A model generated the notes under the pieces. That model was given only the letters and a program-made list of their open reading frames with translations. It was not told the origin of the DNA and searched no databases. Of a stretch of 64,000 nucleotides of DNA, positions 1 to 9,530 are shown piece after piece. The stretch's first letter is position 1. The number at the start of each line of letters is the position of its first letter. The stretch spans positions 2,356,001 to 2,420,000 of the forward strand of contig CBDFIW010000003.1 of assembly GCA_965248255.1 (NCBI GenBank), in the 5' to 3' direction. The stretch is from JAKZVK01 sp965248255. GTDB taxonomy: Bacteria; Acidobacteriota; Terriglobia; Bryobacterales; UBA6623. The position numbers and the translations under genes were made by a program.

Positions 1-546
1 GATCAGCCGGGCAACGAGTTCCTTGCCGGTCCCCGACTCGCCTTCGATCAGCACCGGCGCGTCGGTAGGCGCGGCCCGCGAGACCGTCTTATAGACCTCC
101 ACCATCGGCGCGGAGAAGCCTAGCAACTCGGTGTCGGGAACCTGGGACGGCGCCAACGGACTGGCAGTTTTTTGCTCAAGATGACTCTCGGCGCGACGCA
201 CCACGTCCAGCAGCCGCGACAGGTCAAAGGGTTTCGCGAGGTAGTCGAAGGCGCCGCGCCGGGTGGCTTCCATGACGGTTTCCATCGTCCCTTGGCCGGT
301 GATGACGATGACCGCGCAGCCGGGGTTGTTGTCCTGGGCCGCGCGGAGCACGTCGAGCCCGCTGCGCTCATCGATATAGATATCGGTGATGACGATCGGG
401 TAGGTGCCGTTGGCGAGCCGGGTCAGCGCCTCGTCGGTGGACGAGACGGCCTCGACCTCGAAGCCCTCGGCCTCGAGACCCGTCGAGAAGGTCGTCATCA
501 AGGCGACATCGTCTTCGACGAAAAGAATGGTGGGGGTCGTGTTCAT
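1..546 (-). CDS. Sigma-54-dependent NtrC-type response regulator (3' part beyond window)
   Basis: This is a two-component response regulator that would activate sigma-54 promoters in the cytoplasm. Reading from the ATG at 546, the visible 182 residues hold a receiver domain with the acidic pocket (Glu11, Asp12, Asp13), the phospho-acceptor Asp55 in VITDIY and Lys105 in AKPF. The start of a sigma-54 AAA+ domain follows, with a Walker A motif GESGTGKE at residues 169-176. The gene runs off the left edge, so the rest of the AAA+ domain and any Fis-type HTH are not visible. It lies 44 bp downstream of the CHASE2 histidine kinase on the same strand, which is almost certainly its partner. The domain assignment is firm; its regulon cannot be read from here. 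Confidence 0.93.
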   Translation of the reverse strand, partial: MNTTPTILFVEDDVALMTTFSTGLEAEGFEVEAVSSTDEALTRLANGTYPIVITDIYIDERSGLDVLRAAQDNNPGCAVIVITGQGTMETVMEATRRGAFDYLAKPFDLSRLLDVVRRAESHLEQKTASPLAPSQVPDTELLGFSAPMVEVYKTVSRAAPTDAPVLIEGESGTGKELVARLI

Positions 547-590
547 ATCTGCGCTTCCGCTACACGGCCGATAGGGCTTGGTGCGGGAAA

Positions 591-2465
591 TCAGCGGGCG
601 GGCACTTCGTCGGGCGCTTCGCGCAAGGACGCCGCGGGCAACGACAGGGTGAAGCAGGAACCCTCGCCGACCCGGCTCTCGACCTCAATCGAGCCGCCAT
701 GCCGGACGATAATCTCTTCCACAATCGCCAGACCGATCCCCGAACCGTTCTCTCCCGATTCGTGGGCCTGTCGCGTGCGATAGAACCGACGAAAGATATC
801 CTTCAGGTCGGCTTTGTTGATACCGTAGCCGCGGTCGGCAACGGAGATGCGCACGCTTCCGTTTTCCTTCCAGGCGCGGACTGTAATGGTAGAACGTGCG
901 GGCGAGTACTTAATCGCGTTGGTAAGCAGATTATAGCAGGCGTATTCGAGAAACTCGCGATCACCCCGTATCGTCGCATCGTGCGCGGGCTGGTAGTCGA
1001 CCTCGATGTGCTTGCGCCTTGCAGGTGGCGTGGCGCGCTCCAGGCAGGCCGCGAGCAGCTCGTCGGTCGAGACGTCGCCGCGATCGAGTTCGACTTCCCC
1101 GACCGAGAGACGCTCAACACTCAAGAACATTTCGACCATCCGGCCCAGGCGTACCGACTCGCGATGGATGAGGTCGGCGATTTCCTTGCGCTTTTTCTCA
1201 GAGAGCTGGTAGCGGCTGATCAACTCACTCGAGCCCTGAATCGTCGTCAGCGGCGTGCGCATCTCATGGGTCACGTAGTGGACGGCGCGCTGATAGCGGC
1301 TACGCTCGGTCTCAGCCCGCTGCAGGCCGCGGCGCACCCCCAGGTAGTGCAAGCCGGCCCCGCCAAGGAAACCGAGCCACGCCGTGGCAGCCACCGGCAC
1401 TAGAGCCAGGACTTGGCCACCGAGAAAAAACCCCAGCGGGACGACATGAGCGCCTGCCAATAGCGCAACCGCCAGAAGGATCGCCTTACGGTCTCCGAAC
1501 AAGGAAAAGTTCGCCGCCAGGGCGGTGGCGAACCCGACAGCGATCAACAGGACAAGCGTGTCCGGCGCTGTGACCAGAAACTCTCCCCGTGCCAGCGTTT
1601 CGTACGCGTTGGCGTTGATCTCGACGCCCGACATGGCCTGTCCGTAGGAGTAGGGCGTCATCAGAAACTGATCCGGCCCGCCCGGGACGACCACGCCGAC
1701 GAAGACCACCCGGTTGCGCACTAGCGTCGCAACTTCGGGGTTGTGGATCACCTCTACCAACGACAGCCGCTCGATGGGCGCCTCGGGGTTTACATAGCGA
1801 ATACGGAGGGCGCGGCCTTCCGCGTGGTAGGCCGGGATCACGAGGCTCCCGAGTTCGAGCGTGGATTCGGTCTCAACCACCGTTTCCGGGCCCTTGGAGA
1901 GGCGTAGCGCTTCGAGCGCCATCGCCCAGTGGCGGGTCGAGCCCGCGGCCTTGGCGAGTAGGATCCGCCGACAGACGCCGTCGTCATCGGGGTCGGCGTG
2001 CACGTGTCCGAGCGCCGCGGCTTTCCGCCGGAACGGCTCGATCGGCTCCTGCCAGGCCCGGGCAGAAGCAGTTTCGGGGCCGGACTGCAAGTGTGCCGCG
2101 AGCACCACGTTCTGCATCGCGGCCAGGGCCTCCTCGAGATCCCGGTTCTCGGCTTCGGTCCCCTGCTCGGCCAACACGATGTCGATCGCGACTGCGGCGG
2201 GCTCGTACTGAGAGATTGTTCTTAGCCCTTTTGCCAGGGGCTTGCGGAGCTGCAGCAGCCCTCCGAAAACTTCGAGGCTCGGCTCGTCAATGGCCAAAAT
2301 CACGGCTTGCGAGGGGCGGGCGGGCGGAGGATCCAGCCGAAGGAAAAGGTCGTAGGCGGAGCGGTCGATCTGTGTCCCGATGGCGCTCCAGCCGACCAGA
2401 ATCCCTAGGGTGAGACTCCCCAGGAGGACGAGGGCGTGCTTCCCGATCGAGCGCGGCGACGCCAC
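591..2465 (-). CDS. CHASE2-domain sensor histidine kinase
   Basis: This membrane sensor kinase pairs with the NtrC-type regulator just downstream. Its 624 residues begin with a membrane segment at about 11-30. An extracytoplasmic CHASE2-type sensor region follows at about 35-295, then three hydrophobic segments between about 303 and 375. The kinase core has the phospho-acceptor His400 in THEMRTPL, the N box around Asn516 (NLLTNAIKYSP), the G1 box DRGYGI at 544-549, the F box FRRFYRT and the G2 box GSGIGL. All catalytic boxes look intact. The order kinase then regulator, with a 44-bp gap, indicates one transcript. The ligand sensed by CHASE2 is unknown. The start is the first in-frame ATG that leaves a complete N-terminal anchor. 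Confidence 0.95.
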   Translation of the reverse strand: MASPRSIGKHALVLLGSLTLGILVGWSAIGTQIDRSAYDLFLRLDPPPARPSQAVILAIDEPSLEVFGGLLQLRKPLAKGLRTISQYEPAAVAIDIVLAEQGTEAENRDLEEALAAMQNVVLAAHLQSGPETASARAWQEPIEPFRRKAAALGHVHADPDDDGVCRRILLAKAAGSTRHWAMALEALRLSKGPETVVETESTLELGSLVIPAYHAEGRALRIRYVNPEAPIERLSLVEVIHNPEVATLVRNRVVFVGVVVPGGPDQFLMTPYSYGQAMSGVEINANAYETLARGEFLVTAPDTLVLLIAVGFATALAANFSLFGDRKAILLAVALLAGAHVVPLGFFLGGQVLALVPVAATAWLGFLGGAGLHYLGVRRGLQRAETERSRYQRAVHYVTHEMRTPLTTIQGSSELISRYQLSEKKRKEIADLIHRESVRLGRMVEMFLSVERLSVGEVELDRGDVSTDELLAACLERATPPARRKHIEVDYQPAHDATIRGDREFLEYACYNLLTNAIKYSPARSTITVRAWKENGSVRISVADRGYGINKADLKDIFRRFYRTRQAHESGENGSGIGLAIVEEIIVRHGGSIEVESRVGEGSCFTLSLPAASLREAPDEVPAR

Positions 2466-2593
2466 GTTCCAAGTATAGGTACGTCAAGCACTCTTGGCTG
2501 TCACCCGACATGAAGCCCGGGCACTGGAGTTCCTGTGGAAACTCCAAAGGGCGCGGCACGCTACGTCCTCACTGGCGAAACGCAAGGGAGAGC

Positions 2594-3382
2594 CTAAAAC
2601 TCCGGCAGGTTGCGCAACATCGGCGCTGTCGTCCCACCGCCCGACAACTTGACCGTATCGAGCATCTTTCGGGATGGCACATGTAGCGCTCCGATGTAGC
2701 GAGCTTCCTTACGGGCGGCGCCCATCATCACCAGTGCGTAGGAACGATCAGGGTAGGACAGAAGCTGGAAGTGAATCGATGCCCCAGGGGGCGTGATCCA
2801 CGGTTGGTCTTTCGGAGTGCCGATCTTGGAGACCACCTCGTCGTAGCCGTCGGCGGCGGCCAGCCCCAGGTAGCGCTGGTCCGCCGTGCTCGTGTCAGCC
2901 GGGAACAGCAGGTGGAGTGGGTTCTGCAAGCCGTCAAAGGCGTAAACGATCACGAACAGGCAGGCGACCAGTCCAACCACAACGGCCCCTGCAATGAAGC
3001 GGCCGACGTGCCTCTCAGTCGGTGAATTCGAGCCTTTCGGAGGTGCGGACCCGGGAGTCTGCGTAGGTGTATACGGCCCCACCGCGGGCTCGGGCATCTC
3101 GATCATCCGCTCTTGATACGGCCAGACCGTACCTGCCTTCCACTCCAGCTCGCGTTTCAGGCCCACGATCAAGACCGGCGAGTCCGAACTGCTGATCTGA
3201 CCGAGATACGTGCGCGGAATCCAAATCTCCTGCTCCGTCTGGACGTTCGTTACGAGCGCTTCCGCCCAGGTCTCTTCCTTCAGTCTCCACTCGTTGTGTT
3301 CAATGTTTCGGATTGCCGGATAGAAAGAAAAGCGACGATCCGTGAGAGGATCCAGCGACGACCGTGCGGACGAGGTGGCCAT
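2594..3382 (-). CDS. Hypothetical single-pass membrane protein
   Basis: I do not recognise a named family. The 262-residue reading starts at the ATG at 3382. An upstream in-frame extension to 3496 exists, but it is basic, low in structure and probably not translated. The N-terminal 90 residues look like a folded cytoplasmic domain (FSFYPAIRNIEHNEW, then EIWIPRTYLGQI). A Pro/Thr/Ser-rich linker comes next, then one hydrophobic segment at roughly 127-148 and a C-terminal domain of about 110 residues. It lies between the kinase and the methyltransferase on the same strand, with gaps of 128 and 145 bp, so an operon is possible but not shown. Existence as a gene is likely; function unknown. Confidence 0.7.
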   Translation of the reverse strand: MATSSARSSLDPLTDRRFSFYPAIRNIEHNEWRLKEETWAEALVTNVQTEQEIWIPRTYLGQISSSDSPVLIVGLKRELEWKAGTVWPYQERMIEMPEPAVGPYTPTQTPGSAPPKGSNSPTERHVGRFIAGAVVVGLVACLFVIVYAFDGLQNPLHLLFPADTSTADQRYLGLAAADGYDEVVSKIGTPKDQPWITPPGASIHFQLLSYPDRSYALVMMGAARKEARYIGALHVPSRKMLDTVKLSGGGTTAPMLRNLPEF

Positions 3383-3527
3383 AGCCTGCTTGGAGTATAA
3401 CGACTGGAGTTTCGTGCGGGATACAGAGACAATCGGCCCGCGCGGCGGCGTGCAAAAGCGGTGGGAGACTTGGCTCCTGAGCAGCAGCAACCGCACCTAG
3501 ACGACCGTCGATGAACGCCGTGGCGGC

Positions 3528-4511
3528 CTACGGCTTTCTTTGGGTCAGAACCCGAAACGTCTCGCCCATGCCGAAGAGCAACGACTTGAGTTGCATGCGA
3601 AGGCGGAGCGTCTCTCGCTCATTGCCCGCCGCGAGAGCCGTCTCAAACTGATCGGCCGCGCCGATCGCCAGCAAGAAGTGCGCCTGGGAGGTGACTCCCA
3701 TAGACTGTAGTCCCATTTCCCGGCCTCGCGCCTCAAGAGCGGTGAAATTGGTGTGACAAGTGATATCGCGCTCACCCGGCTCACGCAGGACATCCTCTTG
3801 GGTTTGATGCCGCTGATAGCTCATCAGAGACCCGTTCGGAAAACGGTCACGGGCGATCTCTGCGGCCGTGTAGCCGTAGTCGATCGTGAGGACAGATCCG
3901 TGTTCGAGCGCGGTCGCCATGCGTTCCAACTCATCAAGTGCGGCAAGGTTGACTTCGATCTGCCGCCCCTCGGCCAAACCGGGTGCGTGGTGGTCCACAT
4001 ACTCAGCCAGCGCTAAAGTCGACGGCTCGCCCTCTACCCACGAAAACCCTTGATCCGTCGCATCGACGAGTATCTCGGCAACTCCTGAACCCCGGCGGCT
4101 TACCACATGAACTGGCAAGGCATCGAAGAGTTCATTTGAGTAGATGACACCCGAGAACCGCGCGGGCAACTCGTCGCCGGCGCGATCCACCGCAACACAA
4201 CGCACGCTCGGCAGCGCCCTCCGCACTTCCTGGAGCGTTTCTCCCCGTCCGGCTCCGACTTCGACGACCGTGAAGTCGCCCGGCCGGCCCATCTCCTCTC
4301 GCCATCGCGCGATCTGCTGAGCGACCAGTCTTCCGAACACCGGTTGAAGCTGCGAGTTCGTGTAGAAATCGCCCTCGACGCCGAAGGGATCACGCTTGCG
4401 GCAATAGTAGCCGTACTCGGGGTGATAGAGCGCCAGCTCCATGAAACGCTGAAAAGGGACCGGGCCATGGCGCCGGATCTCGTCTCGGATCAGCTTTTCG
4501 AGCGGGCTCAT
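3528..4511 (-). CDS. SAM-dependent methyltransferase, NDUFAF7/MidA-like (COG1565)
   Basis: This 327-residue protein belongs to the Class I methyltransferase family that includes mitochondrial NDUFAF7, an arginine methyltransferase for complex I assembly. The N terminus has the family hallmark of a short helical lead-in followed by YHPEYGYY and GDFYTNSQ. The SAM-binding glycine motif is VEVGAGRGE near residue 94, and the family motif SNELFDALPVH follows. A further conserved block is LTIDYGY. The bacterial substrate is not established, so I do not assign a target. The last four bases of the upstream 94-residue gene overlap this start (ATGA), indicating translational coupling. Confidence 0.9.
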   Translation of the reverse strand: MSPLEKLIRDEIRRHGPVPFQRFMELALYHPEYGYYCRKRDPFGVEGDFYTNSQLQPVFGRLVAQQIARWREEMGRPGDFTVVEVGAGRGETLQEVRRALPSVRCVAVDRAGDELPARFSGVIYSNELFDALPVHVVSRRGSGVAEILVDATDQGFSWVEGEPSTLALAEYVDHHAPGLAEGRQIEVNLAALDELERMATALEHGSVLTIDYGYTAAEIARDRFPNGSLMSYQRHQTQEDVLREPGERDITCHTNFTALEARGREMGLQSMGVTSQAHFLLAIGAADQFETALAAGNERETLRLRMQLKSLLFGMGETFRVLTQRKP

Positions 4512-4792
4512 GCAGGTGCGTCGGGATTGTCACTGCTCTGCGGCGTGTAGACGAACATCTCAATGAAGTAGTCGTGGAGGCCGTCGAAGATCATCCGCTG
4601 CAGCGTCCAGGGGAACTGCTCGCTTTCGAGCTCGCGCGGATGGATTTCGAGGTAGTAGGTATGGATGTCGGGCGGCTTGTCCTTCAGGTCGATCACCAGC
4701 TCGAGCCGGTCATTCTGCTCGCGAACCGAGAAGTCCAGCAACGGATGAGCGTACTTCTTCAGCTCCCTCCGCACTCTTTCGATCGGCTCCAT
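4508..4792 (-). CDS. Small conserved-looking hypothetical protein, 94 aa
   Basis: A compact 94-residue protein with no signal peptide or membrane segment. It is predicted to be mixed alpha/beta, with a patterned stretch LVIDLKD…IHTYYLEIHPRELE and an acidic tail. I do not recognise a named domain. Its stop overlaps the start of the methyltransferase gene by four bases, so the two are probably co-translated. That coupling is the main evidence that it is real, together with good minus-strand codon usage. A partner or modulator role for the methyltransferase is possible but is only inference from gene order. Confidence 0.72.
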   Translation of the reverse strand: MEPIERVRRELKKYAHPLLDFSVREQNDRLELVIDLKDKPPDIHTYYLEIHPRELESEQFPWTLQRMIFDGLHDYFIEMFVYTPQSSDNPDAPA

Positions 4793-4869
4793 CGTCGCCA
4801 GCTTAGCAGGAGAGGAAGAGACTTCTGAAGTGCTCGGCCTCTCTTGCCAGTGTAGGGTCGATCAGCAAG

Positions 4870-6261
4870 CTACGTCGTACGCCTCTTTCGGTAGTCGTAG
4901 CCGAGCCACAGAAGTCCAAAAACAACAGCCGCGCCCGACGCGAATCTGGCGAGAGCCATCTCGCGCCCTCCGTCGTAGGTCAGCTCGATCACGCAAGGCC
5001 CGTCGCATCTCGGGTCGATCAGCATGAACCCCAACCCGTCTCGTTCGATCGGGCGGGGCTCCCCATTGACAAGGGCTCTCCAGCCGGGGTGATGGCTGAT
5101 TTGGACGGAGACAAGGTGCTCCGGCTTGAGTTCCGCGTGGATGAGACCTTCGTGAGGTCTTCGCCAATCGATTTCCGCCGCTGGTAAAGCATCGTCGTCA
5201 AGAGCTTCCACGTAGGCGATGATCGGCTCAACATCGTCGTTGTTGGTCGGCGGGCGCTCGACGACATGCTTGCGCAAAACCACTCGAGCCAGGGAATCGG
5301 AACGGTGAGGTACTTCGTAGATGGCATCGTCACCGCTGCGCCACGCCTCGGGTAAGACTCCCCGAAACTTGCCAGAATCTCGATAGTTTTGATAGGAGTC
5401 GCGGGTTTCCGGGCCGCTCACGACGATCGCCTGGACACCGTAGGCTTTCAGCCAAAGCGCCGTGTCGGCGCCATCGGACATCGTGTACGGAACGCCGAAG
5501 TGGACGGCCGGGATTTGGCGGTTATGGATGCCTTGATCGAAACCACCTCCGATCTGCGGGTTGTCGGAGAACGCGTTGAGCCAGAACTGAGTCGACCCGG
5601 TCGCAAAGACCCGCCGGCCCGGGAGGTTGTCGTCCAGCCATCGGGCCACCTCAAACTCCACCATCTCCCGGCTGTCCACCGGCCGGATCATGTCGCCGGC
5701 GTATTGGCGGTAGCCGTAGAGTTGAAGCAGGCTCGCCACAACGAAGATCGCCGCCACCGCCACTTGCTTGCCGCCGGTGAACCTCCGTACCAGCGGAACA
5801 AGCGTGAATGCTGCCACCATTACCAAGGGCATCTCCATCTCGACGTGATACCTTTCGGGCTGCGGCATCACGTAAATACCTCCCCATTCCGCGGCCAGCG
5901 TCACGATCGCGAGAGGAAGCAAGAAAAGGATAGAGAAACGAAGCGTGAAAGGCGCTCTCCGTGCCCTCAAGAAGAGCAGGAGCGCCAGAGCGACGATGAT
6001 CACCCCCGCCGCGTAAACCAAGTGCTTCCAGCCGAGCGGATAGGTCCCGACAACGTGTTGAGCGTTGTGTAGGATGGTTGCCAACAGCGGTGGCGGGATC
6101 CATGGGCAGGCCATCGCGTACGCTAGCCCCCCGATCACAACCGTCTGAAGCGCTCTTCGGCCCCACCCTTCGTCTAGGCGAGCCGCCAAGTACGCGGCGA
6201 CAGCCAGAGCCAGGGCAAAGGCGGCGAGCCAGTTGGTTAGAGGAATCGCTGCCAGCGCCAA
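4870..6261 (-). pseudogene. Large membrane protein, C-terminal fragment after frameshift
   Basis: This frame carries the C-terminal two thirds of a polytopic membrane protein that begins in the 6237-6893 frame. It has hydrophobic segments up to about residue 190. A soluble extracytoplasmic region follows, with a pattern like that of membrane proteins related to glycosyltransferases and 6-pyruvoyl-tetrahydropterin-synthase-related proteins, and a last membrane helix lies near residue 445. The ATG at 6261 is probably not the true start. In this frame the open reading continues upstream as ALENPKPARVYVAALALAA, which joins naturally to LALVER in the other frame near 6300. A one-base indel there would restore a protein of about 674 residues. 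Whether this is real decay or a sequencing error cannot be decided from sequence alone. Confidence 0.75.
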
Positions 6262-6893
6262 GGCCGCGACGTAAACCCGGGCAGGCTTCGGATTCTCGAG
6301 CGCTCGACCAAGGCCAGGGCCGCCAACGGAAGCAGCGCCAGGGCGACCATGTGAGGCCCCTCGCCATAGACCACAAGGGCTTGAAGGCGCCTAGGGCCCC
6401 AAGCCGTACCGAGATCCCCAGCCACCGCGCCGATCAGCAAAGCCGAGGGTGAAACCAGCGAGTAAGCCAGGGCGGCGACAAAGCTGGCGAGCCGATCCCG
6501 TGACAGACGGAACGCCAGTGCAAACAGCGTCAGTGGTCCTAGGCAGTATGCTGCAGCGCCGACGATATGATGCGCGAGTGCAGGCGAAGACCCTCCTAGC
6601 CAAGCCACGATAGCGACGACGATATGTGTCAGCGGCGGGTAGGTGTTTTCATAAGGCACGCCGCCGTACCAGAGAGGAAACCAAGTAAGGTCCCAAGGAT
6701 GCTGGATCACATAGCGGCTCAGCCCAATGTACGCAGCCTCGATCGAACCCAAGTAGACAAGATACTCGGTAACGAAGAGTTTCCAACTCACTGCGGCATT
6801 GACGGCAACAAGTATGCCTATACAGGCTGCCGTTTCCAGGTACGACCGTGGAGACGTCGCGGGATGACCACTACGTGTCATGCGTAAAGCCAA
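6237..6893 (-). pseudogene. Large membrane protein, N-terminal fragment before frameshift
   Basis: This frame is the N-terminal third of the polytopic membrane protein continued at 4870-6261. It has a first membrane segment at about residues 20-40 and a short periplasmic loop, FPLWYGGVPYENTYPP. That loop resembles the first-loop region of GT-C-like or YfhO-like integral membrane proteins. Several hydrophobic helices follow, to LLPLAALALVER. After that point the frame turns into a basic, unlikely tail (SRIRSLPGFTSRPW) and stops, while the neighbouring frame picks up a natural continuation. The two pieces overlap by 25 bp. Treat them as one gene of about 2,020 bp. Membrane location is clear; any substrate (lipid-linked sugars would be typical) is inference. 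Confidence 0.75.
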
Positions 6894-7200
6894 GAGGGGT
6901 ATCGTTCCCGTACTGGACCGGCATTCCTGCCCAGCCGGTCGAGATGCTTGCGGGCATACTCCTACGCGGCCGGTGAAAAGGAGCAGAAGCTCATGATGTA
7001 GTCTGAAAGGTCGGGCGTCAACCGGTCTGCTCTACTCTCCGGGTGAGAGTCCTCTCAGGCATGGTAACGCAGCGACGTTGACGCTCCGGATTACCGGCAA
7101 GCGCGACCGCTACCCAGAAAACTCGATACGGTCTGAAGCCAACGAAATCGAACTAGGGTGAGGAACGTCTTTTGATAGAATGGCGATCCGGGAGGACTTC
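6894..7200. other. Divergent intergenic region, 307 bp
   Basis: No convincing gene is seen. The region separates the minus-strand membrane protein from the plus-strand propeller gene and should hold both promoters. A ribosome-binding site GGGAGGA lies at about 7189-7195, six bases before the ATG at 7201, and decides that start. An AT-rich patch TTTTGATAGAAT near 7172 could contain a -10 element, but I could not define a matching -35. Confidence 0.5.
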
Positions 7201-9429
7201 ATGAACAGCAAGCGTTTAGCCCGGTCGACATCGCTTGTCCTCGCCGGACTCCTCACTCTCACACTGGCCCCGACGCTCTCCGCCGCTGATTGGCCCGCGT
7301 GGCGCGGTCTGAACGCGGACGGTGTGTCCAAGGAAACCGGCCTCTCGAGCCAATGGTCGGCCGGCGGCGAAAACCTGCTTTGGAAGGCCCCCGTGGGTGG
7401 GCGCTCTACACCGATCGTGCTCGACGGGCGGGTCTGTGTGATCACCCTGGCCGAGCCCCAGGATCCGACGAAGTGGCAGGAGCAGATCGTCTGCCTCGAC
7501 GAAGAGACGGGGAAGATACGGTGGGAGCATCGCTACAGCATTTTCCAGACGGACATTCCTCATCATCGTGTCGGCTGGGCAAGTTTAGTCGGTGACCCTG
7601 AAAACGGCTACGTCTACTCACACGGCGTGGAAGGCATGCTCATTTGCTTCGACCGTGACGGGAACATCATTTGGTCTCACTCCTTTGGCGAAGAAGTTGG
7701 GCGGATTTCGGGCTTCGGGGGCCGCACGGTCGATCCGATGATCGACGGCGACTTGCTGATCGTCAGCTTCCTGACGGCAGGGTGGGGGGGGCATTTTATT
7801 CCTCGCCATCGCTTCCACGCCTTGGACAAAAAGACCGGCGATGTCGTCTGGGTCTCGACGCCGGGCGGGGCCCCGAAGGACACGACCTATTCCGTCCCGG
7901 TGGTACGCCTAATCGGCGGTGAGCGGCTGTTGATCGGGGGCAATGGGGACGGCGGCATCTACGCCTTGCAAGTCGCCACCGGCAAAAAAGTTTGGAGCTT
8001 CCCGCTGAGCAAGCGGGGCATCAACTCTTCGGTTGTGGTCGACGGGCATCACGTTTTCGCCTCGCACAGCGAAGAGAACGTCGACGCGAGCGTTGCCATG
8101 GGCCGCCTCGTTCACCTGGACGCGAGCCAAGTGTCGGAAGGCAAGCCCAAGGAAGTATGGAACGCGGACGGGTTTACAGGCGGTTACGCCTCGCCGTCGA
8201 TTCACGAGGGCATCCTGTATCACGTTGACAACTCAGCGAACCTGACTGCCTTTGACGCAGCCACCGGCAAAGAACTGTGGAAACACAACATCGGCATCGC
8301 CCAGAAGGCCTCGCCCGTTATCGCTGACGGCAAAGTCTACGTCGCCGACGTGGACGGCAAGTTCCATATTCTCAAGCTGAACGGCCGCAAGGAGCCCGAG
8401 GTCCTGCATGTCGAAGAGTTCAAGAACGCCGACGGCAGCGCCACGCAGATCAACGGCTCTCCGGCGGTTGCCAATGGACGTGTTTTCTTGATGACCACGA
8501 ACGACCTCTACGCCATTGGCCCGAAGAGCCCGGCAAGCCGGTCCGAGGCCAGACCCGCAGTGGTTGTGAACGACGCACCCGCCGGGGCTCAGCCCTCGCA
8601 TGTGCAAGTCGTGCCGACCGAGGTATTGCTGAAACCGGGCGCGAGCAGGACGTTCACGGCCCGAACGTTCGATGCCAAAGGCCGCTTGATCGGCGAGGCG
8701 GAAGCGCAGTGGTCGCTCGAAGGACTTAAAGGAACTGTCTCTTCATCCGGCGAGCTGAATCTCAGTGACGAAGCAATCCCGCAGGGCGGGCAGCTTGTTG
8801 CAACAGTTGGTGCTCTAAAGGGAACCGCACGGGTCAGTTGCCGGCCCGTCATCCCTTTCGGCGAAGACTTTGAGTCGTACGAGGAGAAGGCGGTCCCCTC
8901 GGGCTGGAATGCCACCCGTGGGGCGTTCCAAGTCGTGGACCTGGAGGGCCACAAGGTCCTGAAGAAGATGTCCGCAAACATCCGCGCCGTCCGAAGGACC
9001 GTTTACATCGGTGATCCCAACGCGTCCGGATATGTTATCGAGGCGGACCTTCGAGCCGCCCAGCGGGGCCGGCGGAAGCCTGACATGGGTCTCGTGTCGC
9101 ATCGCTACACGCTGGCCATGATGGGCAACCGCAAGCAGTTGATCATCCGCACTTGGCTGTCCGAGCTCGAGAGGTTCTCGAAGATCATCCCACTGGAATG
9201 GGAGACCAACGTCTGGTACCGCATGAAGATGCGCGTCGAAGTTGCGGGTGACGGGAGCAAGGCGACCATCCGAGGCAAGGTGTGGAAGAAGGCCGAGCCG
9301 GAGCCGGCGGAGTGGACGATCGAGGCAGAGGATCCGCTGCCTAATACGAGGGGCAGCCCCGGAATCTACGGATACTCGGCCGCCGACGTTTTCTACGACA
9401 ACATCCGGGTTACGCCCGCAGGGAGCTAG
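7201..9429 (+). CDS. Secreted PQQ-like beta-propeller protein with C-terminal concanavalin-like region
   Basis: This 742-residue exported protein starts at the ATG at 7201, preceded by GGGAGGA; an earlier in-frame ATG at 7180 lacks such a site. Residues 1-27 form a signal peptide ending LSA-AD. The next 430 residues carry repeated propeller blades of the PQQ/BamB type, with recurring pieces such as DEETGKIRWEH, DKKTGDVVW and DAATGKELWK. After a linker near 465-480 comes an Ig-like stretch, then a region opening FGEDFESYEEKAVPSGW. The latter resembles LamG/DUF1080-type jelly-roll folds. It probably binds a ligand or scaffold outside the cytoplasm; the blades do not prove PQQ binding. It is the first of three propeller genes at this locus. 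Confidence 0.88.
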   Translation: MNSKRLARSTSLVLAGLLTLTLAPTLSAADWPAWRGLNADGVSKETGLSSQWSAGGENLLWKAPVGGRSTPIVLDGRVCVITLAEPQDPTKWQEQIVCLDEETGKIRWEHRYSIFQTDIPHHRVGWASLVGDPENGYVYSHGVEGMLICFDRDGNIIWSHSFGEEVGRISGFGGRTVDPMIDGDLLIVSFLTAGWGGHFIPRHRFHALDKKTGDVVWVSTPGGAPKDTTYSVPVVRLIGGERLLIGGNGDGGIYALQVATGKKVWSFPLSKRGINSSVVVDGHHVFASHSEENVDASVAMGRLVHLDASQVSEGKPKEVWNADGFTGGYASPSIHEGILYHVDNSANLTAFDAATGKELWKHNIGIAQKASPVIADGKVYVADVDGKFHILKLNGRKEPEVLHVEEFKNADGSATQINGSPAVANGRVFLMTTNDLYAIGPKSPASRSEARPAVVVNDAPAGAQPSHVQVVPTEVLLKPGASRTFTARTFDAKGRLIGEAEAQWSLEGLKGTVSSSGELNLSDEAIPQGGQLVATVGALKGTARVSCRPVIPFGEDFESYEEKAVPSGWNATRGAFQVVDLEGHKVLKKMSANIRAVRRTVYIGDPNASGYVIEADLRAAQRGRRKPDMGLVSHRYTLAMMGNRKQLIIRTWLSELERFSKIIPLEWETNVWYRMKMRVEVAGDGSKATIRGKVWKKAEPEPAEWTIEAEDPLPNTRGSPGIYGYSAADVFYDNIRVTPAGS

Positions 9430-9530
9430 GCCCTGGGCTAGGCCCCAGCTCACGGTAAGCTGAAGAAAACGGATGCCCGGCGGCGAGTGGAGCCGGAAGC
9501 ACAGGACCACCGATTGAGAATGGACAAGCT

